NCBI RefSeq assembly: GCF_008124865.1
Contig: NZ_VNHY01000001.1
Coordinates: 310,001-374,000, forward strand
DNA from: Fodinibius salinus
GTDB lineage: Bacteria > Bacteroidota > Rhodothermia > Balneolales > Balneolaceae
Direction: 5' to 3'
DNA length: 64,000 bases
Shown here: positions 17,720-26,762 of the stretch, one piece after another
Position numbering within the stretch: the first letter of the stretch is position 1
Layout of the letters: every line of letters begins with the position of its first letter
Made by a program: the position numbers and the translations under genes
The notes under the pieces: model-generated
What the model saw: only the letters and a program-made list of their open reading frames with translations
Databases searched by the model: none
What the model was told of the DNA's origin: nothing

Positions 17720-19660
17720 ATGTTTTCTAGACCTATTTTACGTATCTCACGTGTATTTTATGTAGCCATTGCTTTGGCATTGCTGCCGGTCGGCTTTACT
17801 CATGCCCAATCTGTACTTGCCGATACGCTCCAGCTGGATGAAATTACGGTCGTTGCCACTCGTATCCAGCAGCCGCTTGAATATCAGCCAATCAATATTG
17901 AACTGATTGATTCGGCGCGCATTGGCATGTTGGAAAATCGGGATATTGGAGAGATATTAGCGGCCGAATCATCATTGTTTATTAAACAAAACGGCCCGGG
18001 TTCATTTTCAAATGCATCTCAACGTGGACTCTCGTCCGAACAAATTCAAGTACTTTGGGAAGGAATACCCATTAATAATCCCATGTTGGGTCAGAATGAT
18101 CTGTCGTTGCTACCGGCTAGTTTCTTTTCGGACATCCAGGTCAGCTCGGGTGTGCCAAGTACTGCTTTTGGTGGTGGCAGTCTTTCAGGTGCACTATATT
18201 TGTCTTCGGATTGGGAGCAAGGCAGCCGCATCTCGCTGCAGCAGAGCGCAGGTTCATATGGGCAGCGGCAGACTTCTTTAAATGCTCGGTACAATACAGG
18301 ACTCTGGCAAGTAGGAGTGCGCAGTATGTTGTCGCGATCAGAAAATGACTTTAGCTATTACAATCGTGCTTATAATCGAGAGGAACAAAGAAGTCACAAT
18401 CGCACTGAACGAGAGAATTTGATGACCTCGGTAAAACGTAAACTGGACAAAGGGTCGTTGGAATCGACCTTTTGGATTACAGACAGTAAAAATCAAATTC
18501 CCGGAAGTGTTATTAGTCCATCGCCCAAGGCTCGGCAAGAAGATCAATCATTGCGTTGGTTAAGTAGTTACAATAGCCGGTGGGGCAAAGCCAAAATATC
18601 CCTCACAAATTATCTAGAGCGTGTAGAGTTAAACTACTTTGATCCTGAAATTGATACGCACAGTTTGAGTACGAACCGACGCTGGCTAATGAGTGCAGAT
18701 ATAAAATTTCAGCCCTCGACGTTTGTACAGTGGAAGGGAGAAGTCAGCGGTGGAATAACGGGGGTACAAACCAATAATTATACATCTGATAAACAGCGGC
18801 AACAGCTGAGTGTGCTGGCCAATCCAGTGATAGTTGCTTTGGATAGTAAATTACGGTTATATCCGGCGCTCCGCTTTGATGCTTACAGCGATTTTGGGAG
18901 TGTTGTGAGTCCGTCGCTGGGCATCAACTATGAACTGATAGAAGAAACAGTATTTTTAAGAGGACAGCTGAGCCGCGATTTTAACCCACCCACATTTAAT
19001 GCTTTATACTGGGCTCAGAGCGGTAATCCTAATCTTGAGGCCGAGCGCAGTAATTCTTTTGAAGCAGGCCTTGCTGTCATGCCATCAAAGACCAGCTTTA
19101 GTTTCGCTTCTGCTCAGCTTACTGCTTTTTACAGCCGCATTTCGGATGGCATACGCTGGTTCCCCGGTAATAATGGAGTGTATTCACCTTCAAATGTTGA
19201 GCAGATTACTTCGCAAGGACTGGAGGCTCAACTTAAAAACATTCTTTCTTTTCCGGCGGGTTTGCAAATTAGCCTGCGTCAATCAGGATCTTTTACAAGT
19301 ACTGAAATCACCGAGCCTCGTTTCTCGGGTGATGGTGCCGTAGGACACCAACTGCGCTATGTACCCAAATGGAAGTACAAGGCATCGCTGAGCATCAAAA
19401 AAGGTATGGCTAAAGCGTTGTTGCAATACCAATGGATAGGCCGCCGCTATACGACCGATACTGAAAGTATCAGCAATTCACTTGATCCCTACCAGGTTAC
19501 TGATGCGACTTTGCAGCTACAAAAGTCTGTGGGCGGATTTCGATTTACAGCACGAGCAGGAATCAATAATATTTTTGGAACGAATTATGAGATTGTCCAA
19601 TGGTATGCCATGCCGCAGAGAAACTACAATTTTTCACTCACTACAACTTATCAATTCTAA
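17720..19660 (+). CDS. TonB-dependent outer-membrane receptor, BtuB-like cobalamin receptor
   Basis: A 646-residue outer-membrane transporter that uses TonB energy to import its ligand. The N-terminal signal peptide ends near HAQS. A TonB-box-like DEITVVATR follows, then a plug domain (residues about 45-160; IGEILAAESSLFIKQNGPG and QRGLSSEQIQVLWEGIPIN are typical), then a 22-strand-type beta-barrel region ending in a terminal Phe (TTTYQF), as in most outer-membrane proteins. Length is close to E. coli BtuB (about 600 residues). Cobalamin as ligand is inferred from the riboswitch directly upstream and the ABC genes; the barrel sequence itself does not prove it. Confidence 0.92.
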   Translation: MFSRPILRISRVFYVAIALALLPVGFTHAQSVLADTLQLDEITVVATRIQQPLEYQPINIELIDSARIGMLENRDIGEILAAESSLFIKQNGPGSFSNASQRGLSSEQIQVLWEGIPINNPMLGQNDLSLLPASFFSDIQVSSGVPSTAFGGGSLSGALYLSSDWEQGSRISLQQSAGSYGQRQTSLNARYNTGLWQVGVRSMLSRSENDFSYYNRAYNREEQRSHNRTERENLMTSVKRKLDKGSLESTFWITDSKNQIPGSVISPSPKARQEDQSLRWLSSYNSRWGKAKISLTNYLERVELNYFDPEIDTHSLSTNRRWLMSADIKFQPSTFVQWKGEVSGGITGVQTNNYTSDKQRQQLSVLANPVIVALDSKLRLYPALRFDAYSDFGSVVSPSLGINYELIEETVFLRGQLSRDFNPPTFNALYWAQSGNPNLEAERSNSFEAGLAVMPSKTSFSFASAQLTAFYSRISDGIRWFPGNNGVYSPSNVEQITSQGLEAQLKNILSFPAGLQISLRQSGSFTSTEITEPRFSGDGAVGHQLRYVPKWKYKASLSIKKGMAKALLQYQWIGRRYTTDTESISNSLDPYQVTDATLQLQKSVGGFRFTARAGINNIFGTNYEIVQWYAMPQRNYNFSLTTTYQF

Positions 19661-19670
19661 AATTTAAGTT

Positions 19671-20735
19671 ATGTCCAAACGATACTTTTTATTCTTTTTA
19701 CTCATCTCTTTTGTAATTACAGCCTGCAGCGACAACGGTAACGAACCTGATCCGTTGGAAACAGCATCCGTATATTTGATGAATCAGGGCAATTTTTCTG
19801 ATGGTAATGGATCGGTTACAAATTATGATCCCCAAGACGGTAGCGTATCCAAACAGTCTTTTAAAAATACCAACGGACGTCCTATGGCAGGTATCATTCA
19901 GTCGGCCCATGTCAAAGATGGACAAATGTATATCGTGCTAAACGCTGCTGATAAGATAGAAGTAGCGAATAGTCAGAATATGCAGAGTACTGTGACCATG
20001 GAAACGACTCTTCCCCCCACAGCTATTGAGGTTCTTGATAATGGACTGGCATATGTAACGACTCTGGATTTCCAGGCCAGCACTGATAGTGTATTGGTTA
20101 TGGATTTAAATTCGATGGAGCAAACCGACCAGCGTATTGCCGTTGGTACTTCACCGCGTGATATTGTAGAAGTTGGTGATCGTGTGTATGTGACAAATAG
20201 CGGCAGTAATTCGATTTCAGTCATTAATCCAAAAACACAAACGGTAGAGCAGACTATGAATGATGTTTGCACAACGCCCAGCGAAATGGCTGTTGATAGT
20301 GAAGATCGTATTTGGGTGGCCTGTAACGGGCAAGTTTCATACGATTCAAATACTGATGACACTCCGGGCAGTATATATGTACTGGATGGACAAACAGGAC
20401 AACGTATAAATACGATAGAATCGCCGGATATTGCGGCTACTTCCGGTTTTGTATATCGACTAGAACTAGACAGTGAAAATGCGACTGCCTATTTACTTAA
20501 TGATGGCATATCCACGATAGATATGAACAATTTTACGCTTTCTGATCAAAAACTTATTGATCGATCGTTTAGTGCCATCGGATTTTTTGGTCCGCAGCAA
20601 CGCCTATATCTGGGCCAAAGCAATGGTTTTAGTCAGCCAGGCAAAACCGTACTTTATGATACTAAAGGGGCAGCAGTAGATTCATTTTCAGCGGGAATTG
20701 CTCCACAGGAATTTAAGTTTATAACTGGTAGGTAA
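19671..20735 (+). CDS. BtuG-like surface lipoprotein, YncE/DUF5074-type beta-propeller
   Basis: A 354-residue lipoprotein 10 bases after the receptor gene. The lipobox is TAC at Cys19, followed by an acid-rich stretch (SDNGNEPDP) that resembles the surface-export signal of Bacteroidota lipoproteins. The rest consists of repeated beta-propeller blades: VYLMNQGNFSDGNGSVTNYD at the start, then IEVLDNGLAYVTTL, DRVYVTNSGSNSISVINP and EDRIWVACNGQ. This matches the DUF5074/YncE fold. In Bacteroides thetaiotaomicron the surface lipoprotein BtuG, of this fold, sits on BtuB and binds cobalamin very tightly. By position, fold and riboswitch context this is the likely counterpart. No binding data are implied, and sequence similarity to BtuG needs alignment. 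Confidence 0.85.
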   Translation: MSKRYFLFFLLISFVITACSDNGNEPDPLETASVYLMNQGNFSDGNGSVTNYDPQDGSVSKQSFKNTNGRPMAGIIQSAHVKDGQMYIVLNAADKIEVANSQNMQSTVTMETTLPPTAIEVLDNGLAYVTTLDFQASTDSVLVMDLNSMEQTDQRIAVGTSPRDIVEVGDRVYVTNSGSNSISVINPKTQTVEQTMNDVCTTPSEMAVDSEDRIWVACNGQVSYDSNTDDTPGSIYVLDGQTGQRINTIESPDIAATSGFVYRLELDSENATAYLLNDGISTIDMNNFTLSDQKLIDRSFSAIGFFGPQQRLYLGQSNGFSQPGKTVLYDTKGAAVDSFSAGIAPQEFKFITGR

Positions 20736-20768
20736 AACCGATCTCGCACAACGATATTTTTTGATTTT

Positions 20769-20810
20769 AAAGGTCCGCTATTAGAATTATCAAAATAGCG
20801 GACCTTTTTT
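20769..20810 (+). terminator. rho-independent terminator of the B12 locus
   Basis: A 14-base-pair perfect stem (AAAGGTCCGCTATT with AATAGCGGACCTTT) with an 11-base AT-rich loop, running into a T tract. It lies 33 bases after the BtuG-like gene and closes the cobalamin uptake transcription unit. Confidence 0.93.
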
Positions 20811-20880
20811 ATTGATGAATTCGATTGTTAAATCATTTAAAAGCGGACTACAATATCCCCCCTCATTCAAAGCCTTGAAG

Positions 20881-20976
20881 TTATCCACATTTTGTTAATA
20901 ATAAGCTAAAAAACAATGCTTATTTTGCTTGGGATTCTATCCTCGATTGTGGATAACTCATCCTTTTTGTGGAAAA
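20881..20976. promoter_or_regulatory. DnaA-box cluster upstream of nrdJ
   Basis: TTATCCACA at 20881-20889 and its reverse complement TGTGGATAA at 20948-20956 are perfect matches to the DnaA box TTATNCACA. A third site, TGTGGAAAA at 20968-20976, differs at one position and lies 20 bases (two helical turns) after the second in the same orientation. The surrounding DNA is AT-rich. They lie 130-230 bases before nrdJ. DnaA is known to regulate the nrdAB reductase of E. coli, so DnaA control here is plausible but not shown. No dnaA gene is nearby; a replication origin is less likely. Confidence 0.6.
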
Positions 20977-21035
20977 GTAATTGCTGTTTTTCCTTGCCGT
21001 AAAGCACCAATCTTTTATATTAATTATTGCGTCAG

Positions 21036-21051
21036 GCAATAGATATAGTGC
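21036..21051. promoter_or_regulatory. possible NrdR box before nrdJ
   Basis: GCAATAGATATAGTGC resembles the palindromic NrdR box ACACTATATATAGTGT, with about 12 of 16 positions matching and a strong right half. NrdR boxes usually occur in pairs about 31-32 bases apart. The sequence 32 bases upstream (21004-21019, starting GCACCAA) matches only in its left half. Treated as a weak candidate. Confidence 0.35.
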
Positions 21052-21108
21052 TTTTGAAAAGCCTTCCAAATAGTCAAAATATTAGTCAAGTAAACTGGAG
21101 ATAAATAT

Positions 21109-24100
21109 ATGGAATTCACACGTTTTTATACTCAGGAAGAGTGGGATAGCCCGTTTGGGGATATGGAATTTGAGAGTCGAAAATCGGAGATCAAAAATCC
21201 TGACGGCTCTGTTGTCTTTAAACAAGAGAATGTTATTGTACCCGAAGATTGGTCACAGGTATCGACCGATGTAATGGCACAAAAATATTTTCGAAAGGCT
21301 GGGGTGCCAAAAGAAACCAAAAAGGTAAAAGAGAAGGGAGTACCGAAATGGATTCAGCGGTCCGAGCCTGATGAAGAAGCGATGAAAGATATTGATGAAG
21401 ATGATCGATTTGGCGGTGAGCAAGACAGCCGTCAGGTGTTTCGTCGTCTGGCCGGTTGCTGGACGTACTGGGGCTGGAAACATGATTATTTTGATTCGGA
21501 AGAAGAAGCAAAGATTTTTCATGATGAGCTCTGTTATATGCTGGCTAATCAGATGGCTGCTCCGAACAGTCCGCAGTGGTTTAATACGGGCTTGCACTGG
21601 TCTTATGGCATTAATGGTCCGTCGCAGGGTCATTATTATGTAGATGGCAAAACCGGCGAACTCACTAAGTCAGATGATGCCTATTCGCATCCTCAGCCGC
21701 ATGCTTGCTTTATTCAAAGTATTGATGATAATCTCGTCAATGAAGGCGGTATTATGGATCTTTGGGTTCGCGAGGCCCGTCTGTTCAAGTACGGCTCTGG
21801 AACGGGCAGTAATTTTTCCAAAATCCGCGGTGAAGGAGAGCCGTTGAGTGGCGGTGGTCATTCATCAGGTTTGATGAGCTTCTTGAAAATTGGTGATAAG
21901 GCAGCGGGTGCTATCAAGTCGGGCGGTACGACCCGACGCGCAGCTAAGATGGTGACACTGGATCTTGACCATCCGGATATTGAAGAGTATGTCAACTGGA
22001 AGGTACGCGAAGAGCGAAAAGTGGCTTCCATGGTAACCGGATCCAAAGTGCTGGAAAGTCATCTCAAGAAAATTATTAAGCTGTGTAACAAGCCGGTGGA
22101 GATTGACGGTCGCACCTTCAACGGAGCGGTAAGTCGTGATCCTTCAAAGAATGAAGAGTTGGGTAAGGCTATTAAAGAAGCTAAAGAAGATGAAGTGCCG
22201 CTTAACTATATTGAACGTGTGGTACAGCTGGCGGCCCAAGGATTCACAGATCTGGAATTTGAAACCTATAACACCGACTGGGATTCAGAAGCATATCGCA
22301 CGGTGAGTGGACAGAATTCCAACAACTCTGTGCGTATTCCCAATAAGTTTATGAAGGCCGTCCAAAATGATGAGGACTGGAATTTGTATTGGAGAACGGA
22401 AAAACGGAAGGCCGCCGAAGAGGGTCGGGAGCCGGAACCAAGCAAGACGCTCCGCGCCCGTGAGCTGTGGGATGATATTTCTCAGGCAGCTTGGGCTTCT
22501 GCCGATCCGGGAGCGCAGTATCATGATACGATTAATGAGTGGCATACTTGTCCCGAAGATGGACCGATTAACGGCAGTAATCCGTGTTCAGAGTATATGT
22601 TCCTCGACAATACGGCTTGCAACCTGGCATCACTGAATTTAATGAAGTATTTCAAGACGGAAGAGTGCCAGGAGTTTGATGTAGAAGCTCTCCGCAATGC
22701 ATCGCGGTTGTGGACGGTCGTGCTGGAGATTTCGGTACTGATGGCCCAATTCCCATCCAAAGAAATTGCTGATCTCTCATACAAGTATCGTACGCTGGGT
22801 CTTGGGTTTGCTAATATTGGTGCCGCGCTGATGGTTCAGGGTGTTCCATATGACAGTCCCAAGGGATGTGCCATTGCCGGTGGACTGATGAGCATTATCC
22901 ACATGAATGCCTATGCAACCAGTGCCGAAATGGCTGATGAGTTGGGTACGTTTGAACGGTACGAAGCCAACAAAGAGCACATGTTGCGCGTAGTTCGCAA
23001 TCACAAACGTGCAGCATATAATGTGGATCCCGATGAGTACGAAGGATTGACGGTGAAGCCGATGGGTATTGATGCCAATGAATGTCCCGATAATCTGCTG
23101 GAAGCGGCGCGCGAAGATTCTGATAAAGCCGTAGAAATGGGAGAGAAGTACGGTTACCGCAATGCGCAGGTAACGGTGATTGCTCCAACGGGCACTATTG
23201 GATTGATAATGGATTGTGATACTACCGGCATTGAACCTGATTTTGCACTGGTTAAGTTTAAGAAACTAGCCGGTGGCGGACACTTTAAAATTATCAATCA
23301 GGCTGTGCCCAGAGCGCTAGAGAACTTGGGATACAGCCCTAAAGAACGGCAGGACATCATTAATTATGCCAAAGGGCATGGTACGCTTGATGGTTGTCCC
23401 CATATCAATGAAGAAAGCCTTCGTGAAAAAGGCTTTGGCGACAAGCAGATAGAGGCAGTCGAAGAAGCTCTGCCAAGCAGTTTCGAAGTGAAGTTTGCCT
23501 TTAATCAGTGGACATTGGGTGAAGATTTCTGCAAAGAAGAACTTGGTCTAACGGATGAAGAGCTTGCTAATCCCAAATATGATATTCTCAAGCATCTCGG
23601 ATTTTCTAAAGAGGAAATTCAGGAAGCCAATAAATACGTTTGCGGTACGATGACGGTAGAGGGTGCTCCGCATTTGAAAGATGAGCACTTGCCGGTCTTT
23701 GACTGTGCTAATCGCTGTGGACGTATTGGTACCCGATATATTAAACCCGGTGGACACATCCGAATGATGGCGGCTGCGCAACCGTTTGTTTCGGGCGCGA
23801 TTTCCAAGACTATTAACCTGCCAAACGAGGCTACGGTTGAGGATTTCAAGGATGCCTACATGCAGTCTTGGCAGCTAATGCTCAAGGCTAACGCCCTTTA
23901 TCGCGACGGTTCGAAACTCAGTCAGCCGCTGAACAGTCTCAGTGATGTCTTTGAAGACTTCGACGAGCAAGAACTGGATGAAAATTCTGCTGAAGGGCAA
24001 GACAAGGTGGTAGAGACGGCCGAGAAGATTATCCATAAATATGTGGCCGATCGCCAGCGGCTGCCAAGTCGTAGAAGCGGTTATACGCAAAAAGTTAAAA

Positions 24101-24720
24101 TTGGCGGACAGAGCGTGTACTTGCGAACCGGCGAATATGAAAACGGCCAGCTCGGTGAAATATTTATTGATATGCACCGCGAAGGTGCGGCATTCCGCAG
24201 CCTTACGAACTGCTTTGCTATTGCCATTTCGCTTGGCTTACAGCACGGTGTTCCGCTTGAAGAGTTTGTGGATGCCTTTACGTTCACCAAGTTTGAGCCC
24301 AGCGGAACGGTCACCGGTAGTCCGCATGTGAAGATGACCACTTCGGTTATTGATTATATTTTCCGAGAGCTGGCAGTGACCTATCTCGGTCGTGATGACC
24401 TGGCGCATGTTCCTGCAGAAGATGTAATGTCACGCAAAATGCGTCCGTCTGAAGAGGCTGAGCAGGCGCGGGAAAAAGCGAATCGGATAGATCCGGAGCA
24501 GTCCGGAACCCAACAGCAATCAGATGCTGTAGCACAGCCTGAGCCGGCGAAAGAAACGCAGGCTGCAGGTGATGATGACAGTTATCAAAGTGATTATGAG
24601 CAGGCCAAAGAGCTGGGATATACCGGCGACTCATGTCCCGAATGCGGAAGTATGACGATGGTCCGTAATGGAACTTGTCAGAAGTGCATTACCTGTGGTT
24701 CAACCACTGGCTGTTCGTAA
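21109..24720 (+). CDS. nrdJ: adenosylcobalamin-dependent (class II) ribonucleotide reductase
   Basis: A 1203-residue enzyme that reduces ribonucleotides to deoxyribonucleotides using adenosylcobalamin as radical generator, independent of oxygen. The finger-loop motif is intact: Asn491, Cys493 and Glu495 in [44 protein letters not shown] is the conserved substrate-site region. The C-terminus has a cysteine-rich tail, C1176xxC1179, C1190xxC1193 and C1196, with a final Cys at 1202, serving as zinc ribbon and redox shuttle. It has the long (about 1200-residue) form of the family, and no extra inserted domain such as an intein is evident. GGAG lies 8 bases before the ATG. It follows the B12 uptake locus but has its own promoter region after a terminator. 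Confidence 0.97.
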   Translation: MEFTRFYTQEEWDSPFGDMEFESRKSEIKNPDGSVVFKQENVIVPEDWSQVSTDVMAQKYFRKAGVPKETKKVKEKGVPKWIQRSEPDEEAMKDIDEDDRFGGEQDSRQVFRRLAGCWTYWGWKHDYFDSEEEAKIFHDELCYMLANQMAAPNSPQWFNTGLHWSYGINGPSQGHYYVDGKTGELTKSDDAYSHPQPHACFIQSIDDNLVNEGGIMDLWVREARLFKYGSGTGSNFSKIRGEGEPLSGGGHSSGLMSFLKIGDKAAGAIKSGGTTRRAAKMVTLDLDHPDIEEYVNWKVREERKVASMVTGSKVLESHLKKIIKLCNKPVEIDGRTFNGAVSRDPSKNEELGKAIKEAKEDEVPLNYIERVVQLAAQGFTDLEFETYNTDWDSEAYRTVSGQNSNNSVRIPNKFMKAVQNDEDWNLYWRTEKRKAAEEGREPEPSKTLRARELWDDISQAAWASADPGAQYHDTINEWHTCPEDGPINGSNPCSEYMFLDNTACNLASLNLMKYFKTEECQEFDVEALRNASRLWTVVLEISVLMAQFPSKEIADLSYKYRTLGLGFANIGAALMVQGVPYDSPKGCAIAGGLMSIIHMNAYATSAEMADELGTFERYEANKEHMLRVVRNHKRAAYNVDPDEYEGLTVKPMGIDANECPDNLLEAAREDSDKAVEMGEKYGYRNAQVTVIAPTGTIGLIMDCDTTGIEPDFALVKFKKLAGGGHFKIINQAVPRALENLGYSPKERQDIINYAKGHGTLDGCPHINEESLREKGFGDKQIEAVEEALPSSFEVKFAFNQWTLGEDFCKEELGLTDEELANPKYDILKHLGFSKEEIQEANKYVCGTMTVEGAPHLKDEHLPVFDCANRCGRIGTRYIKPGGHIRMMAAAQPFVSGAISKTINLPNEATVEDFKDAYMQSWQLMLKANALYRDGSKLSQPLNSLSDVFEDFDEQELDENSAEGQDKVVETAEKIIHKYVADRQRLPSRRSGYTQKVKIGGQSVYLRTGEYENGQLGEIFIDMHREGAAFRSLTNCFAIAISLGLQHGVPLEEFVDAFTFTKFEPSGTVTGSPHVKMTTSVIDYIFRELAVTYLGRDDLAHVPAEDVMSRKMRPSEEAEQAREKANRIDPEQSGTQQQSDAVAQPEPAKETQAAGDDDSYQSDYEQAKELGYTGDSCPECGSMTMVRNGTCQKCITCGSTTGCS

Positions 24721-24742
24721 GATGAGATAATTTAGAAGTTTT

Positions 24743-24775
24743 AAATATGGCAAGTCTCAAAGACTTGCCATATTT
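24743..24775 (+). terminator. perfect 15-bp hairpin after nrdJ
   Basis: AAATATGGCAAGTCT pairs perfectly with AGACTTGCCATATTT around a three-base CAA loop, followed by a T-rich stretch. It lies 22 bases after the nrdJ stop and should act as its terminator. Confidence 0.85.
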
Positions 24776-24795
24776 CTTTTATAAAATAAAACTTT

Positions 24796-24830
24796 AACCC
24801 TGGCAGGACCCAAGTCCTGTCAGGGTTTTT
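24796..24830 (+). terminator. second hairpin after nrdJ, with T tract
   Basis: AACCCTGGCAGGAC pairs with GTCCTGTCAGGGTT (one G-T pair) around a CCAA loop, followed by TTT. It is a backup terminator, and a member of the TGGCAGGAC-type intergenic palindromes common in this superphylum. Confidence 0.75.
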
Positions 24831-25039
24831 ATAATGCGATGAAAAATGTTTAAGTCCTAAATTAACCTAAATTAGATTTGTGATGAGGTTATTTGGATTT
24901 GGAGAAATAGCAGTACTCTTTTTCTATACTAATCCTATCTTTTGGGCTGGAATAAAAATTAATGACATTGCAAATGCCTAAGATAGGCAGAGCGGTTTTT
25001 TAAAAAGGATTTCGGAAAGTCTCGAAAGATCACCCGATT

Positions 25040-25072
25040 AGCTTCAGAAAACTTTTGAAGTTACCTGAAGCT
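25040..25072 (-). terminator. hairpin after menB
   Basis: AGCTTCAG pairs with CTGAAGCT, with an inner AACTT/AAGTT helix and a two-base internal loop. It starts a few bases beyond the menB stop on the minus strand, without a strong T tract. It is a probable 3' end structure of the men operon. The rest of 24831-25039 shows nothing I can name. Confidence 0.45.
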
Positions 25073-25078
25073 TTATGA

Positions 25079-25912
25079 CTATCCAATCCAGGGATAATCA
25101 TCCCAGTTGGGCTTGCGTTTTTCGAGAAAAGCATCACGTCCCTCAGCTGCCTCATCCGTCATATAGGCCAAGCGGGTGGCTTCGCCAGAAAATATCTGTT
25201 GACCCACCATACCGTCGTCCACTAAATTAAAAGCATATTTTATCATGCGAATAGCCGTAGGACTTTTCTCCAGGATTTCTTGTGCCCACTGATAAGCGGT
25301 TTCTTCTAGCTCATCATGTGGAACTACTTTATTCACCATCCCCATATCGTAAGCCTCTTGGGCAGAGTAGTCACGGCCGAGGAAAAAGATTTCACGTGCT
25401 TTCTTCTGTCCCACCTGACGTGCCAGCAGTGCTGAGCCGAACCCGCCGTCAAAGCTGGCCACATCGGCATCGGTTTGTTTGAAGATAGCATGCTCTTCAC
25501 TGGCAATTGTCAGATCACAGACTACATGCAGGCTGTGCCCACCTCCGACAGCCCAGCCGGGCACCACGGCAATAACGACCTTGCCCATAAAGCGGATCAT
25601 ACGCTGCAGGTCAAGTACATTGAGCCTTGGCGTTCCGGCATCATCTTTATAGCCGGCTTTGCCGCGAACGTTCTGATCGCCACCGGAGCAAAATGCCCAG
25701 CCTCCATCTTTGGGTGATGGACCTTCACCGGTCAGCAGTACAACGCCAATGTTGGAATCTTCGCGGACATCCAAAAAAGCATCCTGTAGTTCAAACAGTG
25801 TTTTGGGACGAAATGCATTGCGGATTTCCGGTCTGTTAATGGCAATACGCGCTACGCCGTTGGATTTTTTGAAAGTGATATCTTGATATTCGTTGACGGT
25901 TTTCCATTCCAT
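25079..25912 (-). CDS. menB: 1,4-dihydroxy-2-naphthoyl-CoA synthase
   Basis: A 277-residue crotonase-fold enzyme that closes the second ring of menaquinone by cyclising O-succinylbenzoyl-CoA. The typical MenB segments are present: [17 protein letters not shown] near residue 72, the [19 protein letters not shown] oxyanion-hole region, the [25 protein letters not shown] loop specific to MenB, and the C-terminal [11 protein letters not shown] tail. It is the last gene of the menF-menD-menH-menB operon, 22 bases after menH. Genes for MenC and MenE are not next to it and must lie elsewhere. Confidence 0.96.
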   Translation of the reverse strand: MEWKTVNEYQDITFKKSNGVARIAINRPEIRNAFRPKTLFELQDAFLDVREDSNIGVVLLTGEGPSPKDGGWAFCSGGDQNVRGKAGYKDDAGTPRLNVLDLQRMIRFMGKVVIAVVPGWAVGGGHSLHVVCDLTIASEEHAIFKQTDADVASFDGGFGSALLARQVGQKKAREIFFLGRDYSAQEAYDMGMVNKVVPHDELEETAYQWAQEILEKSPTAIRMIKYAFNLVDDGMVGQQIFSGEATRLAYMTDEAAEGRDAFLEKRKPNWDDYPWIG

Positions 25913-25934
25913 AGCAAGTAATGGTTTTGAGTAG

Positions 25935-26762
25935 TTATAATGTTACAAAATGTTCAATTTCTTGTATCAATACTGATGGATTATCTAGGTGTACGCGATG
26001 GCCTGCCGGGATAGATGAAAATGTAGCATCGGGTAATTTATCAACAATTGACATATTAATCTGCTGATATTTTTCATCCGCCGATCCGGCTATCAATAGT
26101 GTTGGCAGATCTAACTGGTTAAGCTCATTGCAAACTGGTGTCATGGCCCCGCTGCCAAATCCACCCAGCGAAGCGGCTAGGGCAGGAGGTGATTGTTCTG
26201 ACTGAATGCGTTGATAGTTGTCAATGAGAGACGTATTTGTTGGTAATGGAGATTGAAACAGCTTTAGTTTTTTCCAACTGTTGAGGAAGGCTTCAAAATC
26301 GTCCTTTATTGCTTTGCCTCTTTCAGCATCTACTGCTCTTCGTTCTTTCCGATTGTTGCTGTCGGGGATTCCACAAGTAGTACTTTCCAGAATTAATCCA
26401 CGAAAAAGATTTGGATGAGTTAAGGCTATTTTTAGTGCCAGTCGGCCGCCCATGCTGTATCCATAGAGCCAAAGTGGGGAATAATTCAGATTGGAAATAA
26501 GTGAAGTGATATCGCTAATTTGTTGCTCTTCCCGATAATGTTTGGGATGCTCAGGAGTGGCGGATTTTCCGTGCCCCAATAGATCTACAGTTATGGGATT
26601 ACAAAAAGTACATAATGGTTCAATAAGATGATCATATACCCGGTGATCGCCCATAAAGCCGTGTAGCATAAGTAGATAAGGCACTTCATCATTTTGTTTA
26701 TGGACCTTATACGCGTAACGGGAACCAGCAATATTTGTTGATTTCATATCCGGATATTCCAT
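25935..26762 (-). CDS. menH: alpha/beta hydrolase, probable SHCHC synthase of menaquinone synthesis
   Basis: A 275-residue alpha/beta hydrolase. The nucleophile Ser103 lies in GYSMGG, with an HGFMGD oxyanion motif near residue 34 and a C-terminal catalytic His in [10 protein letters not shown]. MenH removes pyruvate from the MenD product to give 2-succinyl-6-hydroxy-2,4-cyclohexadiene-1-carboxylate. The assignment depends on both fold and position, since it sits between menD and menB. The start could be the ATG at 26762 or the ATG at 26747, which would give a four-base ATGA overlap with the menD stop; the latter is attractive for coupling. The family is broad, so another ester-hydrolase role is possible but less likely. 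Confidence 0.87.
   Translation of the reverse strand: MEYPDMKSTNIAGSRYAYKVHKQNDEVPYLLMLHGFMGDHRVYDHLIEPLCTFCNPITVDLLGHGKSATPEHPKHYREEQQISDITSLISNLNYSPLWLYGYSMGGRLALKIALTHPNLFRGLILESTTCGIPDSNNRKERRAVDAERGKAIKDDFEAFLNSWKKLKLFQSPLPTNTSLIDNYQRIQSEQSPPALAASLGGFGSGAMTPVCNELNQLDLPTLLIAGSADEKYQQINMSIVDKLPDATFSSIPAGHRVHLDNPSVLIQEIEHFVTL

Noticed and set aside
20881-21108. Replication origin (DnaA boxes in AT-rich DNA)
   Set aside because: Only three boxes are present, with no clear unwinding repeats and no dnaA, dnaN or gidA gene nearby. Regulation of nrdJ is simpler.
21109-24720. Intein or extra inserted domain in NrdJ
   Set aside because: All core motifs run in order without an interrupting block; the length matches the long class II form.
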